This document shows, one piece after another, positions 53,108-62,052 of a stretch of DNA of 64,000 nucleotides (position 1 is the stretch's first letter; every line of letters begins with the position of its first letter). The stretch is taken from NCBI GenBank assembly GCA_017428385.1, contig JAFRQX010000019.1:248001-312000 (forward strand). Direction: 5' to 3'. A program made the position numbers and the translations under genes. Source of the DNA: Clostridia bacterium (GTDB taxonomy: Bacteria > Bacillota > Clostridia > Christensenellales > Aristaeellaceae). Below the pieces are notes generated by a model. That model was not told the origin of the DNA. It saw only the letters and a program-made list of their open reading frames with translations, and made no database searches.

Positions 53108-54277
53108 ATGAAGATCCTCGGCATTGTCGCGGAGTATGATCCTTTTCACCGCGGGCACCTGCATCATATGACGGAAGCCGTCAGGCGTGTTTCGCCTGAT
53201 CTGGTTTTTATCGCCCTGTCCCCCTGTTTCAAGCAGCGTGGAGGGCTTTCCCTCCTGTCCCCGTCGGACCGTGCCCGTCTCGCGCTGGAAGCCGGAGCAG
53301 ATGCGGTCTTCGCCCTCCCGGTCCTCTGGACAGTCCGGGATGCGGAACACTATGCGCTGGGTGCTGTTTCCCTGCTTTCAAAGCTCGGTATAACGCACCT
53401 GGCCTTCGGAGCGGAGACAGCGGACGAATCCCTGCTTTTCCGGGCTGCTGATCTCCTGGAGAATCCTTCGCCCGTCTTCAGCACCCTGCTGAAGGAAAAA
53501 CTGTCTTCCGGTGCTGGTTATCCAGCCGCCCTTTCCGGTGCCTTCTCTTCTGTGCTGCCGGAAGCCGAAGGCCTGCTCGACCGGCCGAACAACATTCTGG
53601 CTGTCTGTTATCTCCGTGCCATGCTGCGCCTGAATCTGACGCTCCGCCCTGTCATCATTCCGCGGGCCGGCAGTTATCATGCCGCAGGAATCGATCCCGT
53701 GTCCCCTTCCGCGTCCGCCGTTCGGGACAGTCTGCTTCGCGGCAGCTACGCCAATGCTTTTGAGGCTGTCCCTTCATATACTGCAGACCTGCTGCGCCGC
53801 CGTTTTCTGGAGCGCCGCATCCCGGACGAACGTATTCTGGACGCCATACTGCTTTCACGCCTGCGTTCCATGTCAGCAGAAGAATACAGCCTTCTTCCTG
53901 ATCTCTCTGAAGGAATGGAAAACGCTGTGCGTTCAGCCGCCGCAGTCTCCCGCACGCGGGAGGAACTGATCGCAACCTTGTCCGGCAGGCGTTATCCGTC
54001 AGCGCGTATCAGCCGCCTGTGTGCCTCTGCCCTTCTTGGCATTTCCGGAAATGACACGGAAACTGCTTTCCTCCCGGATTACGCCCTGCTTCTCGGTCTG
54101 CGAAAGCGTCCTGAAATGACGGCTTTGTGGAAGTCCATTCCCCTTCCGGTCATTACTTCTTTTACTGAATGGAAGAAAACCGCCGCACCATACGATCTGG
54201 CGGCCTGGCGCATCTGGGCCCAGTGCTCCGGTCTTTCTGACACGCTCCCCTTCACCGAAAAGCTGATCTCCATATAA
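53108..54277 (+). CDS. tmcAL: tRNA(Met) cytidine acetate ligase TmcAL (YlbM)
   Basis: About 389 residues. The nucleotidyltransferase fold begins ILGIVAEYDPFHRGHLHH, holding the HxGH-type ATP site. The PRAGSYHAAG and SASAVRDSL segments match TmcAL. It activates acetate with ATP and makes N4-acetylcytidine at the wobble position of elongator tRNA-Met. The frame is open upstream through the 7-base repeat; ATG at 53108 is chosen because family homology starts there and GGGAAGGG precedes it. Its neighbour ackA supplies the acetate link, though they are divergent. Confidence 0.88.
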   Translation: MKILGIVAEYDPFHRGHLHHMTEAVRRVSPDLVFIALSPCFKQRGGLSLLSPSDRARLALEAGADAVFALPVLWTVRDAEHYALGAVSLLSKLGITHLAFGAETADESLLFRAADLLENPSPVFSTLLKEKLSSGAGYPAALSGAFSSVLPEAEGLLDRPNNILAVCYLRAMLRLNLTLRPVIIPRAGSYHAAGIDPVSPSASAVRDSLLRGSYANAFEAVPSYTADLLRRRFLERRIPDERILDAILLSRLRSMSAEEYSLLPDLSEGMENAVRSAAAVSRTREELIATLSGRRYPSARISRLCASALLGISGNDTETAFLPDYALLLGLRKRPEMTALWKSIPLPVITSFTEWKKTAAPYDLAAWRIWAQCSGLSDTLPFTEKLISI

Positions 54278-54312
54278 AAACGAGGACCTTCCGGCCCTCG
54301 TTTAGTTTTGTC
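54278..54312 (+). terminator. Terminator after tmcAL
   Basis: AAACGAGG (54278-54285) pairs with CCTCGTTT (54296-54303), followed by AGTTTTG. Confidence 0.75.
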
Positions 54313-54324
54313 TGTTTCTTTCAC

Positions 54325-54423
54325 ATCTGTCTTTAGACAGATATTTCACATTGAGCCTTCAGGCTCAATATTTCATGTTCGCATCGCGAACATTTCACAT
54401 CCGCCATATGGCGGATATTTCAT
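54325..54423. repeat. Array of four palindromes separated by ATTTCAC/ATTTCAT heptamers
   Basis: Palindromes: 54325-54342 (ATCTGTCT arms), 54350-54369 (ATTGAGCCT arms), 54377-54391 (GTTCGC arms) and 54399-54416 (ATCCGCCAT arms). Each is followed by a 7-base spacer: ATTTCAC, ATTTCAT, ATTTCAC, ATTTCAT. The arms share no sequence with one another; only the spacer is conserved. The last spacer abuts the stop codon of the minus-strand gene at 54424. Confidence 0.9.
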
Positions 54424-55809
54424 TTATTTTATTGAAGTCAAAATGGTTCTTGCCACATGCACTCCGCTTGCGCTGGCATGTGACAGGCTGTGGGTTACTC
54501 CGCTGCCGTCGCCGATCACATACAGGCCGGGATAAGCCGTTTCAAGGTTCTCATCCAGCGCTACTTCCATATTGTAGAACTTGACTTCAACGCCGTAGAG
54601 CAGTGTATCGTCATTGGCAGTGCCGGGTGCAATTTTATCCAGAGCATAAATCATCTCGATAATGCCGTCCAGGATCCGTTTCGGAATCACCAGGCTCAGG
54701 TCTCCCGGCGTCGCGGCCAGCGTCGGCGTCACAAATGAATCGGCAATACGTCCGGGCGTACTTCTGCGTCCGCGGACCAGGTCTCCGAAGCGCTGCACGA
54801 TCACACCGCCGCCCAGCATATTGCTCAGCCGGGCGATGGATTCGCCATAGCCGTTGGAATCCTTGAACGGTTCAGAGAAGTGCTTGCTCACCAGCAGGGC
54901 GAAGTTCGTATTTTCCGTATGCTTTGCCGGGTCTTCATAGCTGTGTCCGTTCACCGTCACAATGCCGTTTGTATTTTCACTGACCACCGCGCCGTGAGGA
55001 TTCATGCAGAAAGTCCGCACCAGGTCTTCAAACTTTTCTGTCCGGTAAACGATCTTGCTCTCGTACAGTTCATCGGTCAGATGGCTGAAAACCTGGGCAG
55101 GCAGTTCCACCCGTACGCCGATGTCTACCCTGTTGCTCTTGGTGGGAATGCCCATTTCCCGGCATACGCCTTCCATCCATTTGCTGCCGCTGCGGCCGAC
55201 GGAAATGACGCAGTGGGATGCTGTATAGCTTTTCCCGTCTTCCATCGTGACACGGTAGTTCTCACCTTCCCGTTTCACGGAAGCGACCGGCGCCTCAAAG
55301 AAGAAATCCACTTTGTCTTTCAGGTCGTTATACAGATTGTCCAGCACCACATAGTTAATATCCGTTCCCAGATGGCGCACCTGCGCGTCCAGCAGGTGCA
55401 GCCCGTTCTGCAGGCAGGTTTTGCGGATAGCGGTATTGGCGGTGGAATACAGCCTGGTTCCTTCCCCGCCGTATTTCAGGTTGATCTCATCCACATAACG
55501 CATCAGCTCCAGCGCGCGTTTTTTACCCACATGTTCATGCAGGCTGCCGCCGAAGTCGTTGGTAATATTGTATTTTCCGTCAGAAAAAGCGCCTGCTCCG
55601 CCGAATCCGCTCATAATGGAGCAGGTTTTGCAGCGTATGCAGGATTTAACCTTGTCTCCGTCAATGGGGCATTTGCGCCGGTCCAGTTTTCTGCCCAGCT
55701 CAAACACAGCGACTTTCATCGGCTTCTCTGCTTTTTCTGTCAGCTCATAAGCTGTAAAAATGCCTCCGGGGCCTGCCCCGATAATCAGCACGTCATAATC
55801 TGTCATCAT
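54424..55809 (-). CDS. FAD-dependent dehydrogenase family protein (COG2509-like)
   Basis: A 461-residue flavoprotein. The N-terminal dinucleotide-binding motif VLIIGAGPGGIFTAYEL is followed by a cysteine pair region CIRCKTC near residue 58, SGFGGAGAFSDGK near 68, and the C-terminal FAD motif YVIGDGSGVTHSLSHA. This pattern matches the uncharacterised FAD-dependent dehydrogenase group widespread in clostridia. The substrate is unknown. It is a single-gene unit with its own extended -10 promoter. Confidence 0.82.
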   Translation of the reverse strand: MMTDYDVLIIGAGPGGIFTAYELTEKAEKPMKVAVFELGRKLDRRKCPIDGDKVKSCIRCKTCSIMSGFGGAGAFSDGKYNITNDFGGSLHEHVGKKRALELMRYVDEINLKYGGEGTRLYSTANTAIRKTCLQNGLHLLDAQVRHLGTDINYVVLDNLYNDLKDKVDFFFEAPVASVKREGENYRVTMEDGKSYTASHCVISVGRSGSKWMEGVCREMGIPTKSNRVDIGVRVELPAQVFSHLTDELYESKIVYRTEKFEDLVRTFCMNPHGAVVSENTNGIVTVNGHSYEDPAKHTENTNFALLVSKHFSEPFKDSNGYGESIARLSNMLGGGVIVQRFGDLVRGRRSTPGRIADSFVTPTLAATPGDLSLVIPKRILDGIIEMIYALDKIAPGTANDDTLLYGVEVKFYNMEVALDENLETAYPGLYVIGDGSGVTHSLSHASASGVHVARTILTSIK

Positions 55810-55870
55810 TTACCGGTCTTTCCTTGCTTTAGTCCGGCGGAGCGGATTCCCGTCCGTTTCCGGCGGATAA

Positions 55871-55879
55871 ATTATACCA
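55871..55879 (-). promoter_or_regulatory. Extended -10 promoter for the FAD-dependent protein
   Basis: On the minus strand TGGTATAAT (complement of 55871-55879), an extended -10 with no good -35, about 60 bases before the start. Confidence 0.5.
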
Positions 55880-55988
55880 TTGACCAGGTAAAAAGAAAAG
55901 CAAATCCCTGCAGGTCCCAGGGTGCTCCGAATATGTTTCATTCTTTTCAGAATTGTTTCATCTTTTTGTCGAATTTACGAATTTCCTC

Positions 55989-56017
55989 TTTCATCTTTTT
56001 CATTATTGTACTATAAT
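55989..56017 (+). promoter_or_regulatory. Promoter of the LCP operon
   Basis: TATAAT (56012-56017), with TTTCAT (55989-55994) 17 bp upstream as a weak -35. Confidence 0.55.
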
Positions 56018-56059
56018 GAGAGGTGAATCTTCAGTTATCCCAAAGGAGTGTATTCATCC

Positions 56060-57226
56060 ATGCGGAAACTACTTGCACTGATTATGATATTGATCCTGCT
56101 CCCGCTTCCTCTGGTTGCGACAGCAGAATCAACTGATCTTCCGGTTCCAACCCCTACCCTGACGCCTGAAGAGTGGGGAAATAAAAAATTACCCCATGAG
56201 CGTCAGCCGGAGCATATCGATGTCGTTCCCATGGACGAATTACCCCCTGTTGTCGAAGGACAGCATCACTATCTTCTTCTGTGCATTGACCAGTGGAACA
56301 GGGATCCCCGTCCGGACAACTCCAAGCCGCCGACGCTGAATGGCCAGCGCCGGGATATGTATGGTAACACAGACGGTATCATGCTGGTTACCCTGGATAC
56401 GCGTGCGCACCGTATCATGCTGACCTCCATCATCCGGGATGCCATCATTCGTAAAATCGACTCCACGGAGAAAGAAGAAAAGCACGGCCGCATTAACTAT
56501 GTTTACAATGATCTGGGGCCTGAGGCCCTGTGCCAGACGATCAGTCAGCATCTAGGCGTAAGAGTTGAAAAGTATATTATGTTCACCTGGCGGCAGCTGG
56601 CAAATATCATCGACTACATGGGCGGCGTACAGGTTACTTTAAACACAAAAAGTGAGATACAGAAACTGCGCGGCGTCATCTGGGAGGGCTCCGTGTTTGA
56701 CCCGAATGGAAAGGATTTGTACTACGGTTCCCTTGAAAGCCATCCCACAGGTGTTTATACTTTCAAAAACCCCGAGGGCAAGGTCATTGACTACCATTCC
56801 GATAAAATGGACAAAAAGACTGCCGGGGTTTCTGCCGTAGTCTATATGCGGATCCGCAAGGACAGTTCCCAGGGGGACTTGATGCGTACCCAGCGTGCCC
56901 GGAATGTGATACAGTCCCTGTCCAAAAAATGCAAAGCAATGTCCTGGGATGAAGCACAGGGGCTCGCCAACAATCTTCTTGAAAACAACAACAAGACCAA
57001 CATGAACCTGAACGAGATCATCGAAGCTGCCAAGTACGCTTATGAACTTCGTGAATGCACCATCGAAGAGCTGCGGATTCCTCATGAGGATATAGCCCGT
57101 CGTCCGATCCTGTTCTGCGAGATGCTTGCCCAGGAAATCAACTGGCCGTACTGCCGGGAAGCCTTCCAGGAATATCTGCAGAACAGCTTCCTTGTCGCAG
57201 ATGATGAGGACGATGATGACTTTTAA
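56060..57226 (+). CDS. LytR-CpsA-Psr (LCP) family protein
   Basis: About 388 residues. An N-terminal signal or anchor helix (MRKLLALIMILILLPLPLVA) is followed by the LCP domain: LLLCIDQWN near residue 74, TDGIMLVTLDTRAHRIMLTSIIRDA near 110 and MRTQRARNVIQSL near 278, with its lipid-phosphate-binding Arg residues. LCP enzymes attach wall polymers or glycans to peptidoglycan. The C terminus is acidic (DDEDDDDF). Start at 56060 is chosen with AAAGGAG 10 bases upstream. It forms an operon with the next two genes. Confidence 0.88.
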   Translation: MRKLLALIMILILLPLPLVATAESTDLPVPTPTLTPEEWGNKKLPHERQPEHIDVVPMDELPPVVEGQHHYLLLCIDQWNRDPRPDNSKPPTLNGQRRDMYGNTDGIMLVTLDTRAHRIMLTSIIRDAIIRKIDSTEKEEKHGRINYVYNDLGPEALCQTISQHLGVRVEKYIMFTWRQLANIIDYMGGVQVTLNTKSEIQKLRGVIWEGSVFDPNGKDLYYGSLESHPTGVYTFKNPEGKVIDYHSDKMDKKTAGVSAVVYMRIRKDSSQGDLMRTQRARNVIQSLSKKCKAMSWDEAQGLANNLLENNNKTNMNLNEIIEAAKYAYELRECTIEELRIPHEDIARRPILFCEMLAQEINWPYCREAFQEYLQNSFLVADDEDDDDF

Positions 57227-57247
57227 TCTGTTGCAGAGGAGAATGCC

Positions 57248-59065
57248 ATGAAATGTCCCGAATGCGGTCAATGGAACCGCGCTTCCATGCCTCACTGTAT
57301 AAAATGCGGCGCGCCGCTGAATATTGACGGAGCCTCAAAACTACAGTGGAAGGACACGCTGAAAGACAGCGGTCCTTCCACGGCGTATTTACGTGCCGAT
57401 GAATTCGGTCAGGTGGATTCCACTCCTGACGCCCGTGATCAGCTTGCCGGTGAAATGCAGGAGCTGAAAAAGCGCAAGCATGAAGGTGCTGAACGTCAGC
57501 GCCGCCTGCGCAAAAATACAGCCTCGCGTCCGGAGCCTGAGGTCGTAGTCACGGAAGATTCGGCAGAGTATACCCGCCGGGTCCGCCGGGTTGAGGAGCC
57601 CGTTACCGCAATTCGTGTTCAGCCGGTTTCCCGCAATGAAAAAGCCCGCCGTGAACAATCTGAAATCTATAATCGCGTCCGTTTTATGGATGAAAACGGT
57701 GCTTTTGTGGAAAGCCACACGTATGACCCCGTTCCTGCCGGCGGATATGGCTACAGCCAGGGCACCGGTTCCTGGCACCTGGCCGGACCCCTGAGTAAAA
57801 ATATAGCCCCTGCTCCCGAAAAGAAAAAGGGCGTCCTGAAAATCCTGCTGATGCTGCTGGCATTCGCCCTGCTGGGTACAGGCGGTTTCTTCGGATACCG
57901 TTGCCTGGCCAGCCAGGATCGTCCTGATTATAACAAAGACGCCATCATCACCGCTTCGCTGGTGGATGACCTGCCTGCCCACACAATCCTGATCCCGGGT
58001 GAGGAAGGCACCACCATCTATGTCCGCGAACTGCACGCAAGCTATGTGGTTATGGACGGCTTTGCAACCATCAAGGTGGCGGATCATACCTGGTACGACA
58101 ACCTGGAAGGTGCCCTCGAGGAGACCATGAACGTCACCATGACGCCCTTCCTGAAAACGGCTTCCGGCAAACAGACGCCGCTGCCTCTGATCACTTACCC
58201 GATTACAATCCCCATCAGCCCTATTTCGCTGGAATCACCGGAAGGTCTGTACAAGGAAGTCTCCACTACCATGTATTCCATCAAGTTCACAGTCCGGCCT
58301 GACTCCCGCATCACTATCAATGATCAGGATTACTCTGACATCGTCAATGACGAAACCGGAGAAGTGATCTACAATGCCACGGTACAGCCCATCGGCAACA
58401 ATCCCTACGTTATCAAAGTCCGTTCCCGCTACTGCCGTGAAAACACAATCAATGTGATTCTTTACCGCGAAAAGCAGGAAATACCGCTTGACCTGGCTGT
58501 CGGTACAATCGGCAGCACGGATAAGAATGTGATGAGGGTCACAGCCACCACGCTGCCCGGCTCAGACGTGCATATCCTTTCAGATTATTCTGACTTTGAT
58601 ATCACGGAACTGAACACCACCGGAAAGTTCTCCTTCATTGCAATTTTCAAAGAGGTGGGCGAAAACACCATCACCATTACCTCCTCGCGCGAAGGCAAGA
58701 GAACTTCTGTTGTTAATCACAAGGTTTACTATGTTCCCCGGCCGGAGGAATATACCCCGAAGGCCTGGGCACTCACTCCTGAAGGTTATTCCGAACTGCT
58801 CAACAACATCAAGGTCCGGGCGGATAAGCACCAGATCTATGTGGTCAAGGGAACGGTCAAGGACGTCATCAACGATAAACCGCTTCGGGTTGTGATCAAC
58901 ACCAGTGAGGACGGAAAGTCCCAGCCTGTTGTTCTCGAACGTCCCGAACAGTCCCAGGACAAAATCCATTGGGAAACAGGGAAATACTACCGTGTCTATG
59001 CGGATGTTTCCGGCGTATACGACAACATGCCCGTACTGATTGCCCGTTACAGCTACACAAAATAA
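57248..59065 (+). CDS. Zinc-ribbon membrane protein with extracellular beta domains
   Basis: A 605-residue protein, not assignable to a named function. Residues 3-20 form a double CxxC zinc ribbon (C3, C6, C17, C20). Residues about 60-160 are charged and disordered-looking. A single TM helix lies near 194-215. The outer 390 residues are beta-rich, with Ig- or PEGA-like units (FTVRPDSRITINDQDY, IPLDLAVGTIGSTDKNVMRVTATTLPGSDV). The layout (cytoplasmic zinc ribbon, TM, extracellular domains) is like clostridial envelope stress or sensory proteins. It lies 21 bases after the LCP gene and 15 bases before the RsiV-like gene, so a shared envelope role is likely. Confidence 0.7.
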   Translation: MKCPECGQWNRASMPHCIKCGAPLNIDGASKLQWKDTLKDSGPSTAYLRADEFGQVDSTPDARDQLAGEMQELKKRKHEGAERQRRLRKNTASRPEPEVVVTEDSAEYTRRVRRVEEPVTAIRVQPVSRNEKARREQSEIYNRVRFMDENGAFVESHTYDPVPAGGYGYSQGTGSWHLAGPLSKNIAPAPEKKKGVLKILLMLLAFALLGTGGFFGYRCLASQDRPDYNKDAIITASLVDDLPAHTILIPGEEGTTIYVRELHASYVVMDGFATIKVADHTWYDNLEGALEETMNVTMTPFLKTASGKQTPLPLITYPITIPISPISLESPEGLYKEVSTTMYSIKFTVRPDSRITINDQDYSDIVNDETGEVIYNATVQPIGNNPYVIKVRSRYCRENTINVILYREKQEIPLDLAVGTIGSTDKNVMRVTATTLPGSDVHILSDYSDFDITELNTTGKFSFIAIFKEVGENTITITSSREGKRTSVVNHKVYYVPRPEEYTPKAWALTPEGYSELLNNIKVRADKHQIYVVKGTVKDVINDKPLRVVINTSEDGKSQPVVLERPEQSQDKIHWETGKYYRVYADVSGVYDNMPVLIARYSYTK

Positions 59066-59080
59066 ACAGGAGTAATTGTG

Positions 59081-59833
59081 ATGAAGCGTTTTCTTTCAAT
59101 TTTTATGATCTTTATCCTGTCAGTGCTCCCCGCCCTGGCGGATCCGCTCCCCCTGCTGGATGATTATGCGGAAGATATTGTCATTCCTTATGACGAGTCT
59201 GATCCTTCCGCGGGTGTTTTCTCTTACAGTTACCGCTATCCTCATGTGGATGAAAACGCAGAAGGCGGCATGGGAGTCTATGTGTTCTTTTCTGAACTGC
59301 TGGACTACGAGAATGAATTTATTATTCCCATGATCCAGGACGCCTATGAAGGCAGCGATACCTCTACGGTGGTCACCTATACGATCACCTGTAATAATGA
59401 TGATTATTTCTCTGTGTTGATTCGTACAGAAAAAAACATTCCGGATCATTCACAGGTCACCTGGAAAGGACACGTTTTCTCCAGGACAAACGGAATGAAC
59501 GGGGCCACTTATTCACTTCCGATGGTGCTTGGAATCCTTTCCCCTGACGAAAATGATGAATGGCTTCAGGAATACCAGACTGAAAAAGTAGAAACGCTGG
59601 TACGGCAAATGGTCTGGAGCATGATCGAAGAAAATGCTGACAGTGTCGATTACAGCGGCATATCGGAGGAAACGCTGGCAGCTTCCTTCTTCCCGTCTGA
59701 GGACTTCTATCTGGATGATAACGGCGATCCAGTTTTCTATCTGCAGCCTTATGACATTCTGGACGAGGTGCCTGAAGGAACGGATCTTTTCACCTTCCCC
59801 ATTACCCTGGAGGACATTCTGGACGAACTGTAA
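59081..59833 (+). CDS. Secreted DUF3298/RsiV C-terminal domain-like protein
   Basis: About 250 residues with a signal peptide (MKRFLSIFMIFILSVLPALA). The C-terminal part, with ATYSLPMVLGIL, then EDFYLDDNGDPVFYLQPYDI and FTFPITLEDIL, matches the domain shared by anti-sigma factor RsiV and the deacetylase PdaC, where it can bind lysozyme or peptidoglycan. No cytoplasmic anti-sigma segment is present, so it is not a complete RsiV. ATG at 59081 is chosen over the GTG just before it, because AGGAG is 8 bases upstream. Confidence 0.7.
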   Translation: MKRFLSIFMIFILSVLPALADPLPLLDDYAEDIVIPYDESDPSAGVFSYSYRYPHVDENAEGGMGVYVFFSELLDYENEFIIPMIQDAYEGSDTSTVVTYTITCNNDDYFSVLIRTEKNIPDHSQVTWKGHVFSRTNGMNGATYSLPMVLGILSPDENDEWLQEYQTEKVETLVRQMVWSMIEENADSVDYSGISEETLAASFFPSEDFYLDDNGDPVFYLQPYDILDEVPEGTDLFTFPITLEDILDEL

Positions 59834-59915
59834 TCAGTACAGAAAAAGTCCATGCATTTTTGGCCAGCCGGGCGTATAATATCACCAATCATTTTATGGG
59901 AAAGAAGGAACTGAC

Positions 59916-60983
59916 ATGCTGGACATCAAAGTAACGCTTTCACAGAATCTCAAACAGAAACCCGCGGACGAGTCTGCCCTCGGTTTCGGCCGGATTTTTA
60001 CCGACCATATGTTCCTGATGGACTATGAACAGGGTGTCGGCTGGAACAACGCCCGCATCGTTCCCTACGCTGATTTTGCGCTGGATCCTGCCGCCATGGT
60101 TCTCCATTACGGCCAGGCCATTTTTGAAGGAACCAAATGCTATCGTCGTGCTGACGGCGGTCTGCAGCTCTTCCGTCCCCAGGCCAACCTTGCCCGCATG
60201 ACCCGCAGTGCGGAGCGCATGGGCATGCCCGCTCTGGATGAAGAAACCGCCCTGGAAGGCCTCAAGCAGCTGGTTCGCATTGAGGAAGCCTGGGTTCCGC
60301 ATCTGGACGGCACTTCCCTCTACATCCGCCCCACCATGATTTCCATGGATGTCGGCCTGGGTGTGCATGCTTCCAAGAAGTATCTGTTCTATATCATCCT
60401 CAGCCCCGTAGGCGCCTACTACAAAGAAGGCCTGAAGCCCGTCAGCATCTATGTTGAAGATGCTTACGTGCGTGCGGTTCGCGGCGGCGTTGGCTTTACC
60501 AAGTGCGCCGGTAACTACGCGGCTTCTATTCTCGCCGGTGACGTTGCCGAAAAGAAGGGTTTCTCCCAGGTTCTGTGGCTGGACGGTGTGGAACAGAAGT
60601 ATGTTGAAGAAGTCGGCTCCATGAACATGATGTTTGCTTACGGCAACAAGATTGTTACCCCCAAGCTGAATGGTTCCATCCTCCCCGGCATCACCCGCGA
60701 CAGCGTGCTGACTCTTGCCCGCTCCATGGGTTATGAGGCCGAGGAAGACCGTCTGAATATCGAAGAAATCTTTGCGGATGCCAAATCCGGAAAGCTGACT
60801 GAAGCCTTCGGCACCGGTACCGCTGCGGTCATCAGCCCCGTTGGTACCCTGGCCATGAAGGACGAGAAGATCACCATCGGCGACGGCGGAATCGGTAAAG
60901 TTGCCCAGAGTCTGTATGATACCCTCACCGGGATTCAGTACGGGCGTCTGGAAGACAAATTCGGCTGGATCATCAAACTGTAA
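59916..60983 (+). CDS. ilvE: Branched-chain amino acid aminotransferase
   Basis: A 355-residue class IV PLP aminotransferase. The PLP lysine is in GGVGFTKCAGNYAAS near residue 200, with YGQAIFEGTKCY near 67 and the GTGTAAVISPVG ending motif near 305. It interconverts Val, Leu and Ile with their keto acids. AAAGAAGG ribosome site. A TATAAT at 59875-59880 in the gap may be its -10 box, with a poor -35. Confidence 0.94.
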   Translation: MLDIKVTLSQNLKQKPADESALGFGRIFTDHMFLMDYEQGVGWNNARIVPYADFALDPAAMVLHYGQAIFEGTKCYRRADGGLQLFRPQANLARMTRSAERMGMPALDEETALEGLKQLVRIEEAWVPHLDGTSLYIRPTMISMDVGLGVHASKKYLFYIILSPVGAYYKEGLKPVSIYVEDAYVRAVRGGVGFTKCAGNYAASILAGDVAEKKGFSQVLWLDGVEQKYVEEVGSMNMMFAYGNKIVTPKLNGSILPGITRDSVLTLARSMGYEAEEDRLNIEEIFADAKSGKLTEAFGTGTAAVISPVGTLAMKDEKITIGDGGIGKVAQSLYDTLTGIQYGRLEDKFGWIIKL

Positions 60984-61004
60984 TTCGAAAGGAATCCAAC
61001 CTCA

Positions 61005-62051
61005 ATGTTGAGGCAAACCAATACCCGCTCCCTTCACTGGGCTGATAAGACCATGAGCGTTCTGCGGGCAGATCAACTGGAGGCCTGCGAGAAAGATCTC
61101 GCAGGCCTTCCTTCCCGTTGTCTTTTTGAACCGGACTGCAGCAATGTCGACGCGGAAAAGCTGTATGATATTTCATTTTTTGCGGAGGAAGACCGTAAAT
61201 CCGCCGGACGGGTTCTGCATCCGGTGCTGCATACGGTGGAAGAACTCCGTAATCGTGTGCTTCATTCCTTTGCCCAGGAAACAGCCCTGCTTTCTGTAGA
61301 GGAGCACGACTTGCTTGTGCGTGTAATGCTCTTTGGCGGCCGTACTCCGCTCAATGACTGGAATGAACTGATTCCAGCCCGGGGATTGGTTCGCCGTCTT
61401 TGGTGCCGCGTGGAAAATGTAGGCTCCAATGCAGCCCTGATCCTTCCCTCCCAGCTCTGTGCCACCGTCCTCATGCTCCTGGCCGGGGACAGCCACCGGG
61501 ACGTCAGGACAATCGTGGAACAGGTACATGAAAGGATAGACAATACCCTGTATCTTCTGGGAGCCGTGCAGGCTTCCGGCCCCATGCGTGATATGCTGGC
61601 CCTTCTGAAGGGCACCTGTGCCGAAAACAGGCCGGACCTGGTTGAACGTTTCCTTGTTTCCGGCTATGATTATGTATATAACCGTTCCGGCAGTCTGCTG
61701 CTGATTCATCCGGGCCTTGCGGATCCGGAACGGATGATGGATATTAACTATACCGAAATGGATCCTGAAGCCCTTTCCAAAGCTTCTGAAAGTATCAACG
61801 ATCTTGAATCTCCCTTGTATGAGCAGATGCTTTCTGTTCTGCAGGGTGCCACCCGTCCCGAGATAACACCGGAGGATGCGGTGGAAGATCTGATTATCCT
61901 TGCAAAACAGGAAGTCCCCTGGAAAGACATGCTTGAAGTTCTCTCTTCCCTCCTGATCTGTCAGCCCACACCCGAAATGCGATCCGCCTTGAAGGATCTG
62001 TGTGATCGTGTGCCCCGCTGGCTGGATCTGAGTACTTCGCAGGTACAGTAA
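61005..62051 (+). CDS. Hypothetical protein
   Basis: A 348-residue soluble protein, not recognised; no signal peptide, TM helix or catalytic motif stands out. It is mainly helical by composition and reads like a helical repeat or scaffold protein (for example VEELRNRVLHSFAQE, VRTIVEQVHERIDN). AAAGGA is 10 bases before the first ATG. A second ATG at 61053 has no ribosome site. It lies between ilvE (22 bases) and the RluA gene (1 base), so it is co-transcribed with the latter. Its 5' end contains an unusual perfect hairpin at 61081-61108. Confidence 0.7.
   Translation: MLRQTNTRSLHWADKTMSVLRADQLEACEKDLAGLPSRCLFEPDCSNVDAEKLYDISFFAEEDRKSAGRVLHPVLHTVEELRNRVLHSFAQETALLSVEEHDLLVRVMLFGGRTPLNDWNELIPARGLVRRLWCRVENVGSNAALILPSQLCATVLMLLAGDSHRDVRTIVEQVHERIDNTLYLLGAVQASGPMRDMLALLKGTCAENRPDLVERFLVSGYDYVYNRSGSLLLIHPGLADPERMMDINYTEMDPEALSKASESINDLESPLYEQMLSVLQGATRPEITPEDAVEDLIILAKQEVPWKDMLEVLSSLLICQPTPEMRSALKDLCDRVPRWLDLSTSQVQ
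61081..61108 (+). other. Perfect hairpin inside the start of the 61005 gene
   Basis: AGGCCTGCGAGA (61081-61092), loop AAGA, and its exact complement (61097-61108), followed by TCCTTCCC. It lies 76 bases into the reading frame and resembles a terminator stem lacking a full U tract. Confidence 0.6.
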
Positions 62052-62052
62052 T

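Noticed and set aside
54325..54423. CRISPR-like array
   Set aside because: The conserved unit is only 7 bases, the intervening segments are palindromes rather than unique spacers, and no cas genes are present.
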